Assembly (NCBI RefSeq): GCF_000971975.1
Contig: NZ_LAQO01000007.1
Location: 62,001-126,000 of the forward strand
Length of the DNA stretch: 64,000 nt
From: Paenibacillus algorifonticola
GTDB lineage: Bacteria > Bacillota > Bacilli > Paenibacillales > Paenibacillaceae
Direction of reading: 5' to 3'
Position 1 is the stretch's first letter. Each line of letters starts with the position of its first letter. The position numbers and the translations under genes were made by a program. This document shows, in pieces, positions 26,210 to 35,549 of the stretch. Below the pieces are notes generated by a model. It did no database searches. It saw only the letters and a list, made by a program, of their open reading frames with translations, and was not told the DNA's origin.

Positions 26210-26345
26210 TATTTGAAAGCTGGCCAGCTTTTCAAAACACTATTCGCCCATATCTTCCATATTTATCTAACACATAGAATACTAGCATATAAATTCCATT
26301 TTGATAATATACCTTACAAGTTTATCAAAATATTGTCACTATTTA
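26210..26345 (-). promoter_or_regulatory. Upstream region of the secreted-protein operon
   Basis: The minus strand has an extended -10 TGCTAGTAT (near 26284-26292) with a weak TTATCA 17 bases upstream. The leader contains a 16-bp palindrome, AAAGCTGGCCAGCTTT (26216-26231). The region is very AT-rich compared with the flanking genes. Confidence 0.4.
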
Positions 26346-26531
26346 GGTTTTCTCATTGACGAGGGAGATTTTCTGTTTGTAAATAAGGGTTTCAGTGAGA
26401 CACTCTTAACGTCCACGATCACCGCGGCAGCCAGACGATCTGGGCAATGTCGTTCACGACTGCTTACTCGCCTATTGTAAGTCGTACTACCACTACTCTC
26501 ACGTGCTATGAAACACTCACTTGTTGCGTGA

Positions 26532-26990
26532 GTGTCAGGGGCATACATGGTCCTCTCAAATCCTAGAACTTACTGCAAGAGAGTTTGGCGCCTTGCAAGA
26601 GCCTCTAGGGAAGAGAAATTAGCTATCCTAAGGGATGTCCTCGAGGCCAGTTGCGACCTTTATGATGATATTCTGGTAGAAGGGCAACTCGATTGGGAAA
26701 ATGACTCTACCCTGCATCTAGTACAGGAAGAGGTAGAAAAAAGAAAGAAGAGTAAGACAGCAAATCTGGGGGCGCGTATGACGTTACATAAAAAAGCCAC
26801 CCTCCAGTTTCTTGAGGATGACTATATTCTGTTTGATAATAATCAGGCAGAACGCGTCTTTGCATGGTTAAAATGAAACAAAAACTCTCTTGATCCTTTC
26901 GCACGATGTCCGTCCCAAATTCTTTGCAGGATGAAAAAGTATCATTTCCACGCTTATAAAACAACAGCGGTCTGTGCTGTCCTCCTTAAC
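26532..26990 (+). pseudogene. IS66-like transposase C-terminal remnant
   Basis: A frame reading LDWENDSTLHLVQEEVEKR and TLQFLEDDYILFDNNQAERV matches the C-terminal part of IS66-type DDE transposases, including the NNQAER motif with the final Glu. It stops at 26874, then related sequence continues in another frame (QKLS, SFRTMSVPN) to about 26960. The upstream 26350-26530 shows no clear gene. Confidence 0.6.
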
Positions 26991-27166
26991 TTCAGCGCTA
27001 AGCGGTCAGCTTTCATAAAACCCATGCTTGCTTTTAAGTCATAATACTTTTTTCAAACGTTCTCAAGTTAAAAAGATTATGGGGAACCAACTTGAACTTT
27101 TCTTAAAACCTATGGTATGGTTAATTCGTTAAAATGTGGAAACCAATCGAAATAGCGAGGTGAATC

Positions 27167-27691
27167 ATGAAGTTTTTTTGGAAGGATTGTAAATTCCTTG
27201 TGATTATGATGTTAATGACGCTTACGTTGGTCGCATGCAATTCAACTAACAAGATTCCGGATTCTGGTGAGGATTTATTTAAGTTTAAGAATACACTTAT
27301 TGGCAGTAACAGTGCTGTCGGACAAATTGTTCATCAGTTGCCTGCAAACGATAAATTAAACAAGATGATGCTTGAAACTGACCAAGAGCCGTATGGCCTT
27401 TCCTTAAATTATAAAAATGTCAATAATTCACTCTCCCTTGACGATTTGGAGCATACGATTGTCTATAATGCCTCTTTTATTTTCGCCCTGATTCCAAATG
27501 TAGACCGAATCACGTTTACTGTGGAGGAAAAGACATATGTTATCCACCGTGAGTTTCTCCAGGAATGGTACGATGGTCACGTTCTTGAGGAATTTGAATC
27601 TACAGATGATTTAAAGGAATTTATCGGGAAATATATCTCAAACAAACAAAAAATGGATCAGCTATTTAAAGTAGTAGCAAACCGGCAATAA
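27167..27691 (+). CDS. DUF4825-like lipoprotein
   Basis: A 174-aa lipoprotein whose signal peptide ends in LVACN. The mature part contains KNTLIGSNSAVGQIVHQLP and QEPYGLSLNY, as in DUF4825 domains that accompany BlaR1-like sensors and other membrane proteins. The function is unknown. It has a GAGG site before the ATG. It stands alone between transposase debris and the CRISPR array. Confidence 0.65.
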   Translation: MKFFWKDCKFLVIMMLMTLTLVACNSTNKIPDSGEDLFKFKNTLIGSNSAVGQIVHQLPANDKLNKMMLETDQEPYGLSLNYKNVNNSLSLDDLEHTIVYNASFIFALIPNVDRITFTVEEKTYVIHREFLQEWYDGHVLEEFESTDDLKEFIGKYISNKQKMDQLFKVVANRQ

Positions 27692-27722
27692 CTACTCTAA
27701 GTTTATACTTATCTTGCTCCAA

Positions 27723-27830
27723 CTAACTTAATGTGCCTTGGGATATACCAACCATGTTAGCAAACTCAACTTGACTGAGTTTGTTTGATTTTCTGATTGT
27801 ACGAATACGTTCCCAATTGTTGAGATCAAC
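27723..27830 (-). pseudogene. XRE-type HTH fragment
   Basis: The minus strand encodes NWERIRTIRKSNKLSQVEFA and NMVGISQGTLS followed by TAG. This is the first two-thirds of a Cro/CI helix-turn-helix domain, cut off before the recognition helix ends. GGGGG lies upstream of a possible TTG start. Confidence 0.55.
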
Positions 27831-27849
27831 AGTTGCCCCCTGAATACAG

Positions 27850-27880
27850 AAAAGTCCCGATTTAATCCATCGGGACTTTT
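27850..27880. terminator. Bidirectional hairpin terminator
   Basis: AAAAGTCCCGAT and ATCGGGACTTTT are perfect 12-bp arms with a 7-base loop. It lies just before the leader-distal end of the CRISPR array. Confidence 0.8.
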
Positions 27881-27986
27881 CTAGTTGAGTATAGTGCTAA
27901 TTACTACGGCAACCTTTTTATTACTTAATACACAGCTTTAATACCATTAGCACACAACTTTTTAGTCAGGAGCAGCAGCAAAAGCA

Positions 27987-29358
27987 GTTTCAATCCACGC
28001 ACTCCATACGGAGTGCGACGCTCCCGAACGACTTGTCGCGCTACTGGACGCTGTGTTTCAATCCACGCACTCCATACGGAGTGCGACTATAGGTCGCTCA
28101 AATGAGCGGCTTTTTATTTTGTTTCAATCCACGCACTCCATACGGAGTGCGACCCCTTTATCATGCTGGCGCAACTGAGTCGTGACGGGTTTCAATCCAC
28201 GCACTCCATACGGAGTGCGACGCCCCTGTTTTGCCTTATCCCCAAGCCGTCGTAAGTTTCAATCCACGCACTCCATACGGAGTGCGACCCCCTCCTTTTG
28301 GTAGTAATCATATAGCCAACAGCGTTTCAATCCACGCACTCCATACGGAGTGCGACCAGAACGGCGCTTTCATCAGCATCCAGTCTGGCGGTTTCAATCC
28401 ACGCACTCCATACGGAGTGCGACGCGCGGGCGCCACAGACCGCATAGTCGCTTATGTGTTTCAATCCACGCACTCCATACGGAGTGCGACTAAAGCTCGT
28501 CAATCGCTTTGGCCTTGTCTATCGTTTCAATCCACGCACTCCATACGGAGTGCGACGTTCCAGCGGTGGTTTCTTTTTGTTCGCTCATTCGTTTCAATCC
28601 ACGCACTCCATACGGAGTGCGACAATAAGTTAATAGATGCGGAGGGTTACACAGAGGTTTCAATCCACGCACTCCATACGGAGTGCGACGTAGTAGCTAT
28701 TCTTATAGATTTCGCACATGAGACGTTTCAATCCACGCACTCCATACGGAGTGCGACTCACATGCTTGGAACAATGTCATATCGGTAGAGAGGTTTCAAT
28801 CCACGCACTCCATACGGAGTGCGACCACGGGAGACGCACGGGTGACCCATCGACTCGTTGTTTCAATCCACGCACTCCATACGGAGTGCGACTCAAAAAG
28901 GAATAGGTGGTACCGCGTAAAAGGTGTTTCAATCCACGCACTCCATACGGAGTGCGACTAGCAAGATAACTAGACTAGGAGAGAGGCCGATGTTTCAATC
29001 CACGCACTCCATACGGAGTGCGACGGTTAAAGGCTTTGAGTGGAGATTATTACAAAGGGTTTCAATCCACGCACTCCATACGGAGTGCGACGTCGACCAG
29101 CATAACGGCACCTCCGGATTACTGGTTTCAATCCACGCACTCCATACGGAGTGCGACAATCTCGCAACTGCGGGCGGTCTCGGACTACAAGTTTCAATCC
29201 ACGCACTCCATACGGAGTGCGACGTTAAGGCTGCGTCGTCAATATTCAAGGCAGGCGCGTTTCAATCCACGCACTCCATACGGAGTGCGACGGGCAGAGT
29301 TTAAAAATCGAGTGGCAGCAAAGTTGTTTCAATCCACGCACTCCATACGGAGTGCGAC
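27987..29358 (-). CRISPR. Type I-C-like CRISPR array, 21 repeats and 20 spacers
   Basis: The 33-base repeat reads GTTTCAATCCACGCACTCCA then TACGGAGTGCGAC on the plus strand. All 21 copies appear identical. Spacers are 33-36 bases and all differ. The repeat contains the GCACTCC/GGAGTGC stem of type I-C. By analogy with characterised I-C systems, the crRNA sense is the minus strand, ending GTGGATTGAAAC before each spacer, so the leader is on the right. The cas genes at 38-45 kb lie on the same strand but 9 kb away. Frames called across this array are artefacts of the repeats. Confidence 0.97.
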
Positions 29359-29559
29359 AGCGAAAATATATGCAATTGATTCCATCATGGCATCAATTGC
29401 ATATATTTTCAAGATCATCCATACGAACAAAGTCTAAATAAAATATTGACTTTTCCCCAAGCCCTTGATTTTCGTCATGATTCGACAAATTTTGAGGTGC
29501 GAATCCCCTAGGGTTTTTATGTGAGCTTCACATTCGCACCTGTATCGGCATAAAATTTT
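29359..29559 (-). promoter_or_regulatory. CRISPR leader with 49-bp palindrome
   Basis: The leader-proximal end, 29362-29410, has 19-bp perfect inverted arms (GAAAATATATGCAATTGAT) around TCCATCATGGC, itself nearly palindromic. Further out is a second inverted repeat, AGGTGCGAAT...ATTCGCACCT (about 29494-29540), enclosing GTGAGCTTCAC and a CCCTAGGG. No gene is present. The part next to the repeat is shared, in decayed form, with the flank of the mini-array at 38361. Confidence 0.75.
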
Positions 29560-30372
29560 TCACTCCATCGAACGATGGATCATCAGCCACTGCTTGGCAA
29601 AATCGACCGCCTCTTTCAAATCAAAAAGCCGGGACTCGGCGCTGCCTACCGCACCTTTTTGCACAGAGCCTTCATGGTCGTAGCACTGCCCAATCCGGGC
29701 AAAATCTTCCGAGTCATAAGCGAAATCCGTGAACCATTTCCATACTCGCTCGTCCCCTTCATAAATAGCTGTTCCCAGCTGTTTAGTCGGCAGACGCTCA
29801 CTCATCGCTTCAGCGAGATGAAAGCTTGTACAGGATTCATAACCCGTCCCCAGCATCAGCACCTTGGCGCCCAAGCCGTACAGCTTCCCGAGTGGCGACG
29901 CCATGCCGAATTGCGGGCTTAGCATATGCTCGGACGTAATAAGCTCCGCATACTTCCCATTTGCGCAAAAAGAAACCTGAGGATGCGCTGAGCGCACCGT
30001 CGCCGGAAACGTGCGGAACAGTTCGGCAATACGCCCCATTCCCCGCGTAGGCGACAAAGCCGGATCGAAAGCCGGAAGCTCCCGATAAATCGTCTCATAC
30101 CATTCCTCTGGAACCGGAGGATTCCCCCATTCGGCGGGGTCGCTCCAATCTCCGCTTTGCGCAGGCATAATTAACGTGCCTTCGTCCCCGACTGCCTGCA
30201 TGAGCGCCTGCACCATAGCCTGCGGCCCGCCGCATACCCAGCCCAAGCGCGACAAGGAGGCGTGCACCAGCACGGAATCGCCCTCTCGAACGCCTAATCT
30301 TCGCAAATCCTGAACGATGTTATTTATCGTAATCGGCCTTTTCTGACTGTTAATCAACTGCTGTTCTCTCAC
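29560..30372 (-). CDS. AAC(3)-family aminoglycoside N-acetyltransferase
   Basis: A 270-aa acetyl-CoA-dependent transferase of the AAC(3)/YokD family. Family motifs include LGVREGDSVLVHASLSRLGW, GDEGTLIMPAQSGDW and HPQVSFCANGKYAE. It is likely to modify the 3-amino group of aminoglycosides, or to be a housekeeping relative. It ends close to the CRISPR leader and is preceded by a methyltransferase gene 17 bases upstream, so the two are probably cotranscribed. Confidence 0.85.
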   Translation of the reverse strand: MREQQLINSQKRPITINNIVQDLRRLGVREGDSVLVHASLSRLGWVCGGPQAMVQALMQAVGDEGTLIMPAQSGDWSDPAEWGNPPVPEEWYETIYRELPAFDPALSPTRGMGRIAELFRTFPATVRSAHPQVSFCANGKYAELITSEHMLSPQFGMASPLGKLYGLGAKVLMLGTGYESCTSFHLAEAMSERLPTKQLGTAIYEGDERVWKWFTDFAYDSEDFARIGQCYDHEGSVQKGAVGSAESRLFDLKEAVDFAKQWLMIHRSME

Positions 30373-30389
30373 ATTTGTTCCCCCTGCTT

Positions 30390-31139
30390 CTACCTTTGTG
30401 CCTTGATCATAAACCGCTCTGCATTCGTCGCGATGCCTCTTTCCGACTTATGGTCCTTGATGAAGGCTTCTAATCGCCCAAAATCTTCCGGCTGCTGCCC
30501 AAAATTCGGAATAATCGGCGTATGCTTGAGCAGAAAAATTAAATCCTCCGCCGTCTCATAAAATTCCGTGACGTTCCACTCCATCGCCTCAATCTGCGTA
30601 AAGCCAGCTTCCGTTAGCTCCGCTATATACCGCTCCTTGAGTGAGCCTGGCTTCTCCCCGTAGGCTTGCCCTCTTCCAAACGCCTGCTTGAGATTAAGCT
30701 TATCATTCTCGCTCACTTGCTGCGTCAGGAATAAGCCGCCATGCTCCAGCACACGGGCTGCCTCCTGCGCATTGAAGGCCGAATGCCTGCAGGTAACGAT
30801 TTGAAAGAAGCGGCCTGGAAAATCCAGCTTGTCCGCATTCATTTGCAGCACGCGAACGTTGCTCCGCCCGGCTTTCGTTATATTTTTCATTGCGGTATCG
30901 ACCATGCCTGTAGATAAATCAATGCCCACCAGCAGCAGGGCACAGTCTGCAATCGATAAAATAGCCTCCCCGCCGCCCGTGCCAATATCGAGCATAAGAT
31001 CGGATTTTCGGCTAAGCTTGACGACCTCCTGATACAAGTCCCACTTCGCTTCCTCAGAAGTACACTTCAGCCTGCTGAAATCCCAGCCATTGCTTGCTCC
31101 AACCTCATTATAAAAAGCCTCGTAGTCAATTTGATTCAT
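30390..31139 (-). CDS. Class I SAM-dependent methyltransferase
   Basis: A 249-aa cytosolic protein with the SAM-binding motif MLDIGTGGGEAIL near residues 48-60 and the acidic strand LLVGIDLSTGMV. The motif IV-like region TCRHSAFNAQEAARVLEHGG follows. The substrate is unknown; the family includes 23S rRNA and small-molecule methyltransferases. It is cotranscribed with the AAC(3)-like gene. Confidence 0.82.
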   Translation of the reverse strand: MNQIDYEAFYNEVGASNGWDFSRLKCTSEEAKWDLYQEVVKLSRKSDLMLDIGTGGGEAILSIADCALLLVGIDLSTGMVDTAMKNITKAGRSNVRVLQMNADKLDFPGRFFQIVTCRHSAFNAQEAARVLEHGGLFLTQQVSENDKLNLKQAFGRGQAYGEKPGSLKERYIAELTEAGFTQIEAMEWNVTEFYETAEDLIFLLKHTPIIPNFGQQPEDFGRLEAFIKDHKSERGIATNAERFMIKAQR

Positions 31140-31333
31140 TATGATTCAGCCTTTCCTTAAAAATCCACATTAACCCATGTGTGCATAAGTGTCTAAAAGA
31201 CAGCTTCTTTGTAAATTGTAACATTTTAGGGGGCGTTTTCGTAATAAAGAGTATATAAAATGCTGCTGCACGCTCGGGCAAGCTAATCCTTGTATCGGGG
31301 GAAATTACAATAAGAAACGAAAAATTAGTCATT

Positions 31334-31579
31334 GTGCTGTCGCTGTTTTTAATTTTTGTCGGTTCAGCCGCCATTCTTTTTGGCTATTGGGAAGCTTTGC
31401 AGCCGAGAACAGGCCCTGTTGGAAACGGAACCACCTTGCCAACCTTACTTCAATTACTCCCCTCTATTCTAGCTATCGTGACGGGTATTCTGAATCTAGC
31501 CCATATCGTCTATCGCCTCAGAAAGGCCACTTATAAGAACAAAGATAATCCAGAGAATACAGATAAAAACTCCTCGTAG
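31334..31579 (+). CDS. Small two-helix membrane protein
   Basis: An 81-aa frame with two hydrophobic segments (LSLFLIFVGSAAILFGYW and LLQLLPSILAIVTGILNLA) and a charged C-terminal tail. The start is uncertain: a GTG opens the frame at 31334, but the best ribosome-like GGGGG lies about 30 bases upstream, with only ATA or ATT codons after it. I recognise no family. Confidence 0.45.
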   Translation: MLSLFLIFVGSAAILFGYWEALQPRTGPVGNGTTLPTLLQLLPSILAIVTGILNLAHIVYRLRKATYKNKDNPENTDKNSS

Positions 31580-31618
31580 AAAAATGTTCCTTTATAGACG
31601 AGCAGCTTGCTTGTCCCC

Positions 31619-32464
31619 CTACTTTGGAAGCTGCGCAGCATAGCGCTTGCGCAGCGCATGGAGCCGATCCAGCTGATTAAGCGCCTGCTGGCCGCGCCGC
31701 TTCGTAACGGCTACCGTCAAAGCATCCACCAACGCCACCGGAGCAGCCATTGAATGAAAGCCCTCCAGCGCTCCCCGATCCAATTGCAGCACGATATCAC
31801 TTTGCTCCAGCATATCCGAGACGAGCAAATCCGTGACCAGCACCGTCCGGTAGCCCGCCGTCTTGCCCTGCTCCAAAATAACCGTCAGCTCCGGCGACCG
31901 CCGGACAAAACCAAACATCAGCACGACATCCTCTTCCCCGGCATGGGACAACGTTTCAAACAGCTCGCTGCCGCTCACCTCCATCGCCACCACCTGTACG
32001 CCGATCCGATTCAGGCGGAATTGCAGAAGCGCGACGAGACAGACCGCCGCCCCTGAGCCAAAAATATAGACTTTACGCGCAGCGTGAATCGCCTCCACCG
32101 TCTGATGAAACGCTTCCCGCTCCACCCGCTGCTTCGTGACCGCTACATTATTTGCGGCTATGTCCAATATTTCACCTACAACATCGGCCGCTTCCGAATC
32201 GACCTTATTTAAAATCTGCTTCATTTTATGAGCAGGGGTAGCATGTTCATTTTGCAGCAAATGCTTCTTAAAGGCTTTCAAATTTGCAAAACCAATCGTA
32301 GCCCAAAATCGCGACACTGTCGCCGTACTGACCCCAACCGCCTGCGCAATGTCCTCCTCGGTGCAATAGGGAATTTGCGCAAGCGCGCCCGCTACATAAT
32401 TGGCTATCGCCTGCTGGCTTTTTGACATTTTATCCAGATCCATTTTTATATTAATCGGTACCAT
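31619..32464 (-). CDS. MurR/RpiR-family transcriptional regulator
   Basis: A 281-aa regulator with an N-terminal HTH (EEDIAQAVGVSTATVSRFWA) and a C-terminal sugar-phosphate-binding SIS domain from about residue 120 (VYIFGSGAAVCLVALLQFRL). Such proteins sense phosphorylated sugars or related compounds. It is divergent from the ECF transporter operon, with a 9-bp inverted repeat in the gap, so it probably controls that operon. Confidence 0.88.
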   Translation of the reverse strand: MVPINIKMDLDKMSKSQQAIANYVAGALAQIPYCTEEDIAQAVGVSTATVSRFWATIGFANLKAFKKHLLQNEHATPAHKMKQILNKVDSEAADVVGEILDIAANNVAVTKQRVEREAFHQTVEAIHAARKVYIFGSGAAVCLVALLQFRLNRIGVQVVAMEVSGSELFETLSHAGEEDVVLMFGFVRRSPELTVILEQGKTAGYRTVLVTDLLVSDMLEQSDIVLQLDRGALEGFHSMAAPVALVDALTVAVTKRRGQQALNQLDRLHALRKRYAAQLPK

Positions 32465-32551
32465 GATGTGTCCTCCCTATGCCTGTACGCTCCTGTGCTT
32501 GTGCATGTGCCTCAAAAGCAGCCTTTCATCAGCAGTATAGCATTTGCTGCA

Positions 32552-32579
32552 ATTTTATGAAAGTTTTTTATCATAAAAT
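32552..32579. promoter_or_regulatory. Candidate RpiR operator
   Basis: ATTTTATGA and TCATAAAAT are perfect 9-bp arms 10 bases apart in the 263-base gap between the RpiR gene and the ECF operon. The site is in the right place for control of either gene. Confidence 0.5.
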
Positions 32580-32727
32580 ATGATATGAAAATTATTTTAC
32601 ACAAACGAAATAATTCGATGATGATGCGTTAACAGTTCCTCTATATATTGAAAAAGAATTCGCTGCTGCACGGAGGCTGCTGATGCGAATTTCGCCTCAA
32701 TCCCATTTTGCTTAGGAGGAATTTAAC

Positions 32728-33609
32728 GTGACATCCGCGCTTAAACGCCGTTACGAATTGACGCAATCCCAGAAGCTTATGGTGTTCATACTGGCTATGT
32801 CGCTATACGGCATTTCCAATATGTTCTCCGAGCTTATCCCCGAGCTCAAGCTTGGGCCGATTGAAATCAAGGTCGAATATTTTGCATTTATTCCGCTCAC
32901 TTTATGTATTCTGTTCAACCCGCTATACGCCGCGCTTGGCGCGTCCTTCGGCGAGATTATTTTCGGAGAGCTGCTGCTCGGGCAATTTGGCGGACTCGGC
33001 GAGCTGGAGAAATTCATTGAGTTCTCGCTTGCTATGTATATTGCCGGACTACTCGTGAGTGATCCCCGCAATCGCAAGCAGCTTGCTCTAGCATCCTTCG
33101 TTGCAGTAGGCATTGACCAGATGCTTGGTACGATTGTCGATGTCGGCAAAGTGTGGCTTGGAATTGAGGAATTTGAAGCGGTGCCGGGACTTCCGGAAAG
33201 CATTTTGCTCATTGAGGGCCTCAGCTTCCTGAACGCTATGGTCATTACCGGCATCTTCTTGTCCCTGCTGCCGACACTGTTTCTCGTCCCAAGGCTCTAT
33301 GGCAAAATCGAGCCCCTGCTTGGCATGAAGCCGCGCGACAGCCGGGTTCCGCTCTCTCTTGGACAGCTGATGACGCCGCGCTTGCTCATTACGGGCATCT
33401 GCTTTTTCTTCCTTGCGGTCGTCGCCGAATTTCTGGCCGAGTCGGATATTAACTTCGCCGTCTGGGAGCCGGAATTTATTGAGCAATATGGCAGCGGCTA
33501 TATGTGGGTGAGTATCGGCGCCGCAACGCTTGTGCTGCTCGTCACCGTTGCATTCGCGATGCGATCCAAAGCGAAAGCCGCTCAGAAGCCGGGGGATATG
33601 AAGCTTTGA
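32728..33609 (+). CDS. ECF transporter substrate-binding (S) component
   Basis: A 293-aa integral membrane protein with about seven or eight hydrophobic segments. The first 190 residues look like an S component, including KVEYFAFIPLTLCILFNPLY and ALGASFGEIIFGELLLGQFG, which resemble the solute-facing loops of ECF S subunits. A C-terminal extension carries two more helices. The substrate is not evident. The TGA stop overlaps the TTG start of the ATPase gene, and AGGAGG precedes the GTG at 32728. Confidence 0.75.
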   Translation: MTSALKRRYELTQSQKLMVFILAMSLYGISNMFSELIPELKLGPIEIKVEYFAFIPLTLCILFNPLYAALGASFGEIIFGELLLGQFGGLGELEKFIEFSLAMYIAGLLVSDPRNRKQLALASFVAVGIDQMLGTIVDVGKVWLGIEEFEAVPGLPESILLIEGLSFLNAMVITGIFLSLLPTLFLVPRLYGKIEPLLGMKPRDSRVPLSLGQLMTPRLLITGICFFFLAVVAEFLAESDINFAVWEPEFIEQYGSGYMWVSIGAATLVLLVTVAFAMRSKAKAAQKPGDMKL

Positions 33610-35549
33610 GCAGCCTACAGCATGCTGCCGCCGCAACGATGACCTCACGAGCTGCTGACTCGTCGGCTCCAACTCCTATCATAGAAATGAACGACGTTAG
33701 CTTTCAATATCCAGGTGCCGAGGGAATGGCTTTGCAGGAAATAAGGCTGACGGTTCAGCCTGGCGAATTTATCGCTATCGCAGGGACGAATGGGAGTGGC
33801 AAATCGACGCTCTGCAAATGTTTGAACGGTCTTATTCCTAATTATTATGTTGGCGATTTAAGCGGTTCGATACAGGTAGCTGGCATGGACGCATCAAATG
33901 AAACGGTTTCCTCCCTTTCGCGCAAGGTGACTTACGTATTTCAGGATTTTGAAAATCAGCTCGTGCGTCCGACTGTGTACGATGAAGCCTGCTTCGCTCC
34001 GCTTAATTATGGCTATGCGGACTATCGCCAGCGCGGCGAAAGAGCGCTCGCCATGCTCGGTCTTGAGCCTTTGCGCGATCAGTGGATTTGGCAGCTTAGC
34101 GGCGGGCAGAAGCATATGACTGCGCTGGCAGGCGCGCTCGCCCTTGATCCCGATGTGATTATCGTGGACGAGCCTGTCGCCCAACTTGACCCTTATCACG
34201 CCAAGCTTATTTACGACAAGCTCGCCATGCTCAACAAGCAATACGGCAAAACCATTATCGTCATTGAGCATCATACCGAATTTATTGCTGATTATTGCGA
34301 TAAAGTGGTTTTGATGGATAGCGGCACCATCCGCTGGATCAAGCCTGTACAGGAGGCGCTGTCCTGCGTCGATGAATTGGCAGCGCTGAATATTTTGCCG
34401 CCACAGGTTACCTTGGCTGTGCGAAATTGGGAAGCACGGCGCGGGCAACTGGCTGCAGCGACAGCAAGACAGCTATATCCGATTACGCTGGCGGAGGCTG
34501 CGGTTTATTTTCAAAAGGATATGGAAGCAGTTGATGCTCGCCAAAAGGGTTATCAGCCGCAAGCCGCTTTACCGTCCACTGAGCAGGCCGAGACTATATC
34601 AGGGCGGGAATCGCAAGCGCTCAGCCTTTTCGCCAATCCGGTTCCAGCGCTGGCAAAGGCTTCGGATGCGGCGTCACCGCAAGAGTTGATTCGCTTCGCG
34701 AATGTGTCCTACGGCTACAAAACGATAACGCGAGCGCTGCATCCTGTTATTCGCGATCTGAATCTTTCGATCTACGAGGGGGAGCGAATTGCGCTCGTCG
34801 GCAACAATGGCGCGGGCAAATCGACACTGCTCAAGCTTATTTCCGGCATTCGCCGTCCGAACAAGGGTGAGCTTACCGTTTGCGGCCGCTTAACGAAGCG
34901 CCATTCGCCCGAGCAGCTGTCTGAATTCGTCTCCTTCATCTATCAGCATCCGGAGGAAATGTTTATTGAGGATTCGGTGCGCAAGGATGTGGAGTTTTTC
35001 CCGAAAGCCCGAAAGAAAGAGGGATATTCTGCTTTTGTCGATGAAGTGCTGGAACGGCTGCGGCTCACCAAGCTTCAGGACCGTGATGGCAGATTGTTAA
35101 GCGGTGGGCAGCAAAGGCGGGCTACCCTTGCGATTGGCCTCGCGATGCGTCCTACGGTGATGCTGCTCGATGAGCCGACGGCAAGTCTCGATGCATCAAG
35201 CCGGCGCGAAATGACGGCGATGCTGGCCGAGCTTCAGGATCAGGTCAAAGCGACACTGATCGCCACCCATGATATGCAGCTCGTTGCCGAATGGGCGAAT
35301 CGCGTCATCGTGATGCACAACGGCCGGGTGCTGCTGGATACGGATACGCGTTCCTTGTTCCGCGAGCTTCACGTATTGGAGCAGGCCGGACTGATTCCGC
35401 CGCAAATTACGCTGCTCAGCGATCGGCTTGGCCTAGAGCCGCCGTGCCTATCCGTTGACGAATTGCAAAGCCGCCTGACTGGAGCCGCTTTTGTGGACAC
35501 AGCGGAGCAACTGCCTAGAGAGGAGGTCATCACGAGTGGAAGCCATTAA
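33606..35549 (+). CDS. Fused ECF transporter ATPase (two ABC domains)
   Basis: A 647-aa protein containing both energising ATPases. Domain 1 (about residues 20-240) has GTNGSGKSTLC, LSGGQKHMTAL and VIIVDEPVAQLD. Domain 2 (about 360-600) has GNNGAGKSTLL, LSGGQQRRATL and VMLLDEPTASLD. The signature sequences identify it as EcfA1-A2-like, comparable to YkoD. The start is placed at TTG 33606, which overlaps the S-gene stop (TTGA) and has GGGGG 10 nt upstream; ATG 33639 is an alternative. An upstream frame opening at 33504 is inside the S gene. Confidence 0.85.
   Translation: MSSLQHAAAATMTSRAADSSAPTPIIEMNDVSFQYPGAEGMALQEIRLTVQPGEFIAIAGTNGSGKSTLCKCLNGLIPNYYVGDLSGSIQVAGMDASNETVSSLSRKVTYVFQDFENQLVRPTVYDEACFAPLNYGYADYRQRGERALAMLGLEPLRDQWIWQLSGGQKHMTALAGALALDPDVIIVDEPVAQLDPYHAKLIYDKLAMLNKQYGKTIIVIEHHTEFIADYCDKVVLMDSGTIRWIKPVQEALSCVDELAALNILPPQVTLAVRNWEARRGQLAAATARQLYPITLAEAAVYFQKDMEAVDARQKGYQPQAALPSTEQAETISGRESQALSLFANPVPALAKASDAASPQELIRFANVSYGYKTITRALHPVIRDLNLSIYEGERIALVGNNGAGKSTLLKLISGIRRPNKGELTVCGRLTKRHSPEQLSEFVSFIYQHPEEMFIEDSVRKDVEFFPKARKKEGYSAFVDEVLERLRLTKLQDRDGRLLSGGQQRRATLAIGLAMRPTVMLLDEPTASLDASSRREMTAMLAELQDQVKATLIATHDMQLVAEWANRVIVMHNGRVLLDTDTRSLFRELHVLEQAGLIPPQITLLSDRLGLEPPCLSVDELQSRLTGAAFVDTAEQLPREEVITSGSH

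Noticed and set aside
28231..29437. Several open frames across the CRISPR array on both strands
   Set aside because: They are translations of the 33-base repeats (for example SIHALHTECD) and have no starts or homology.
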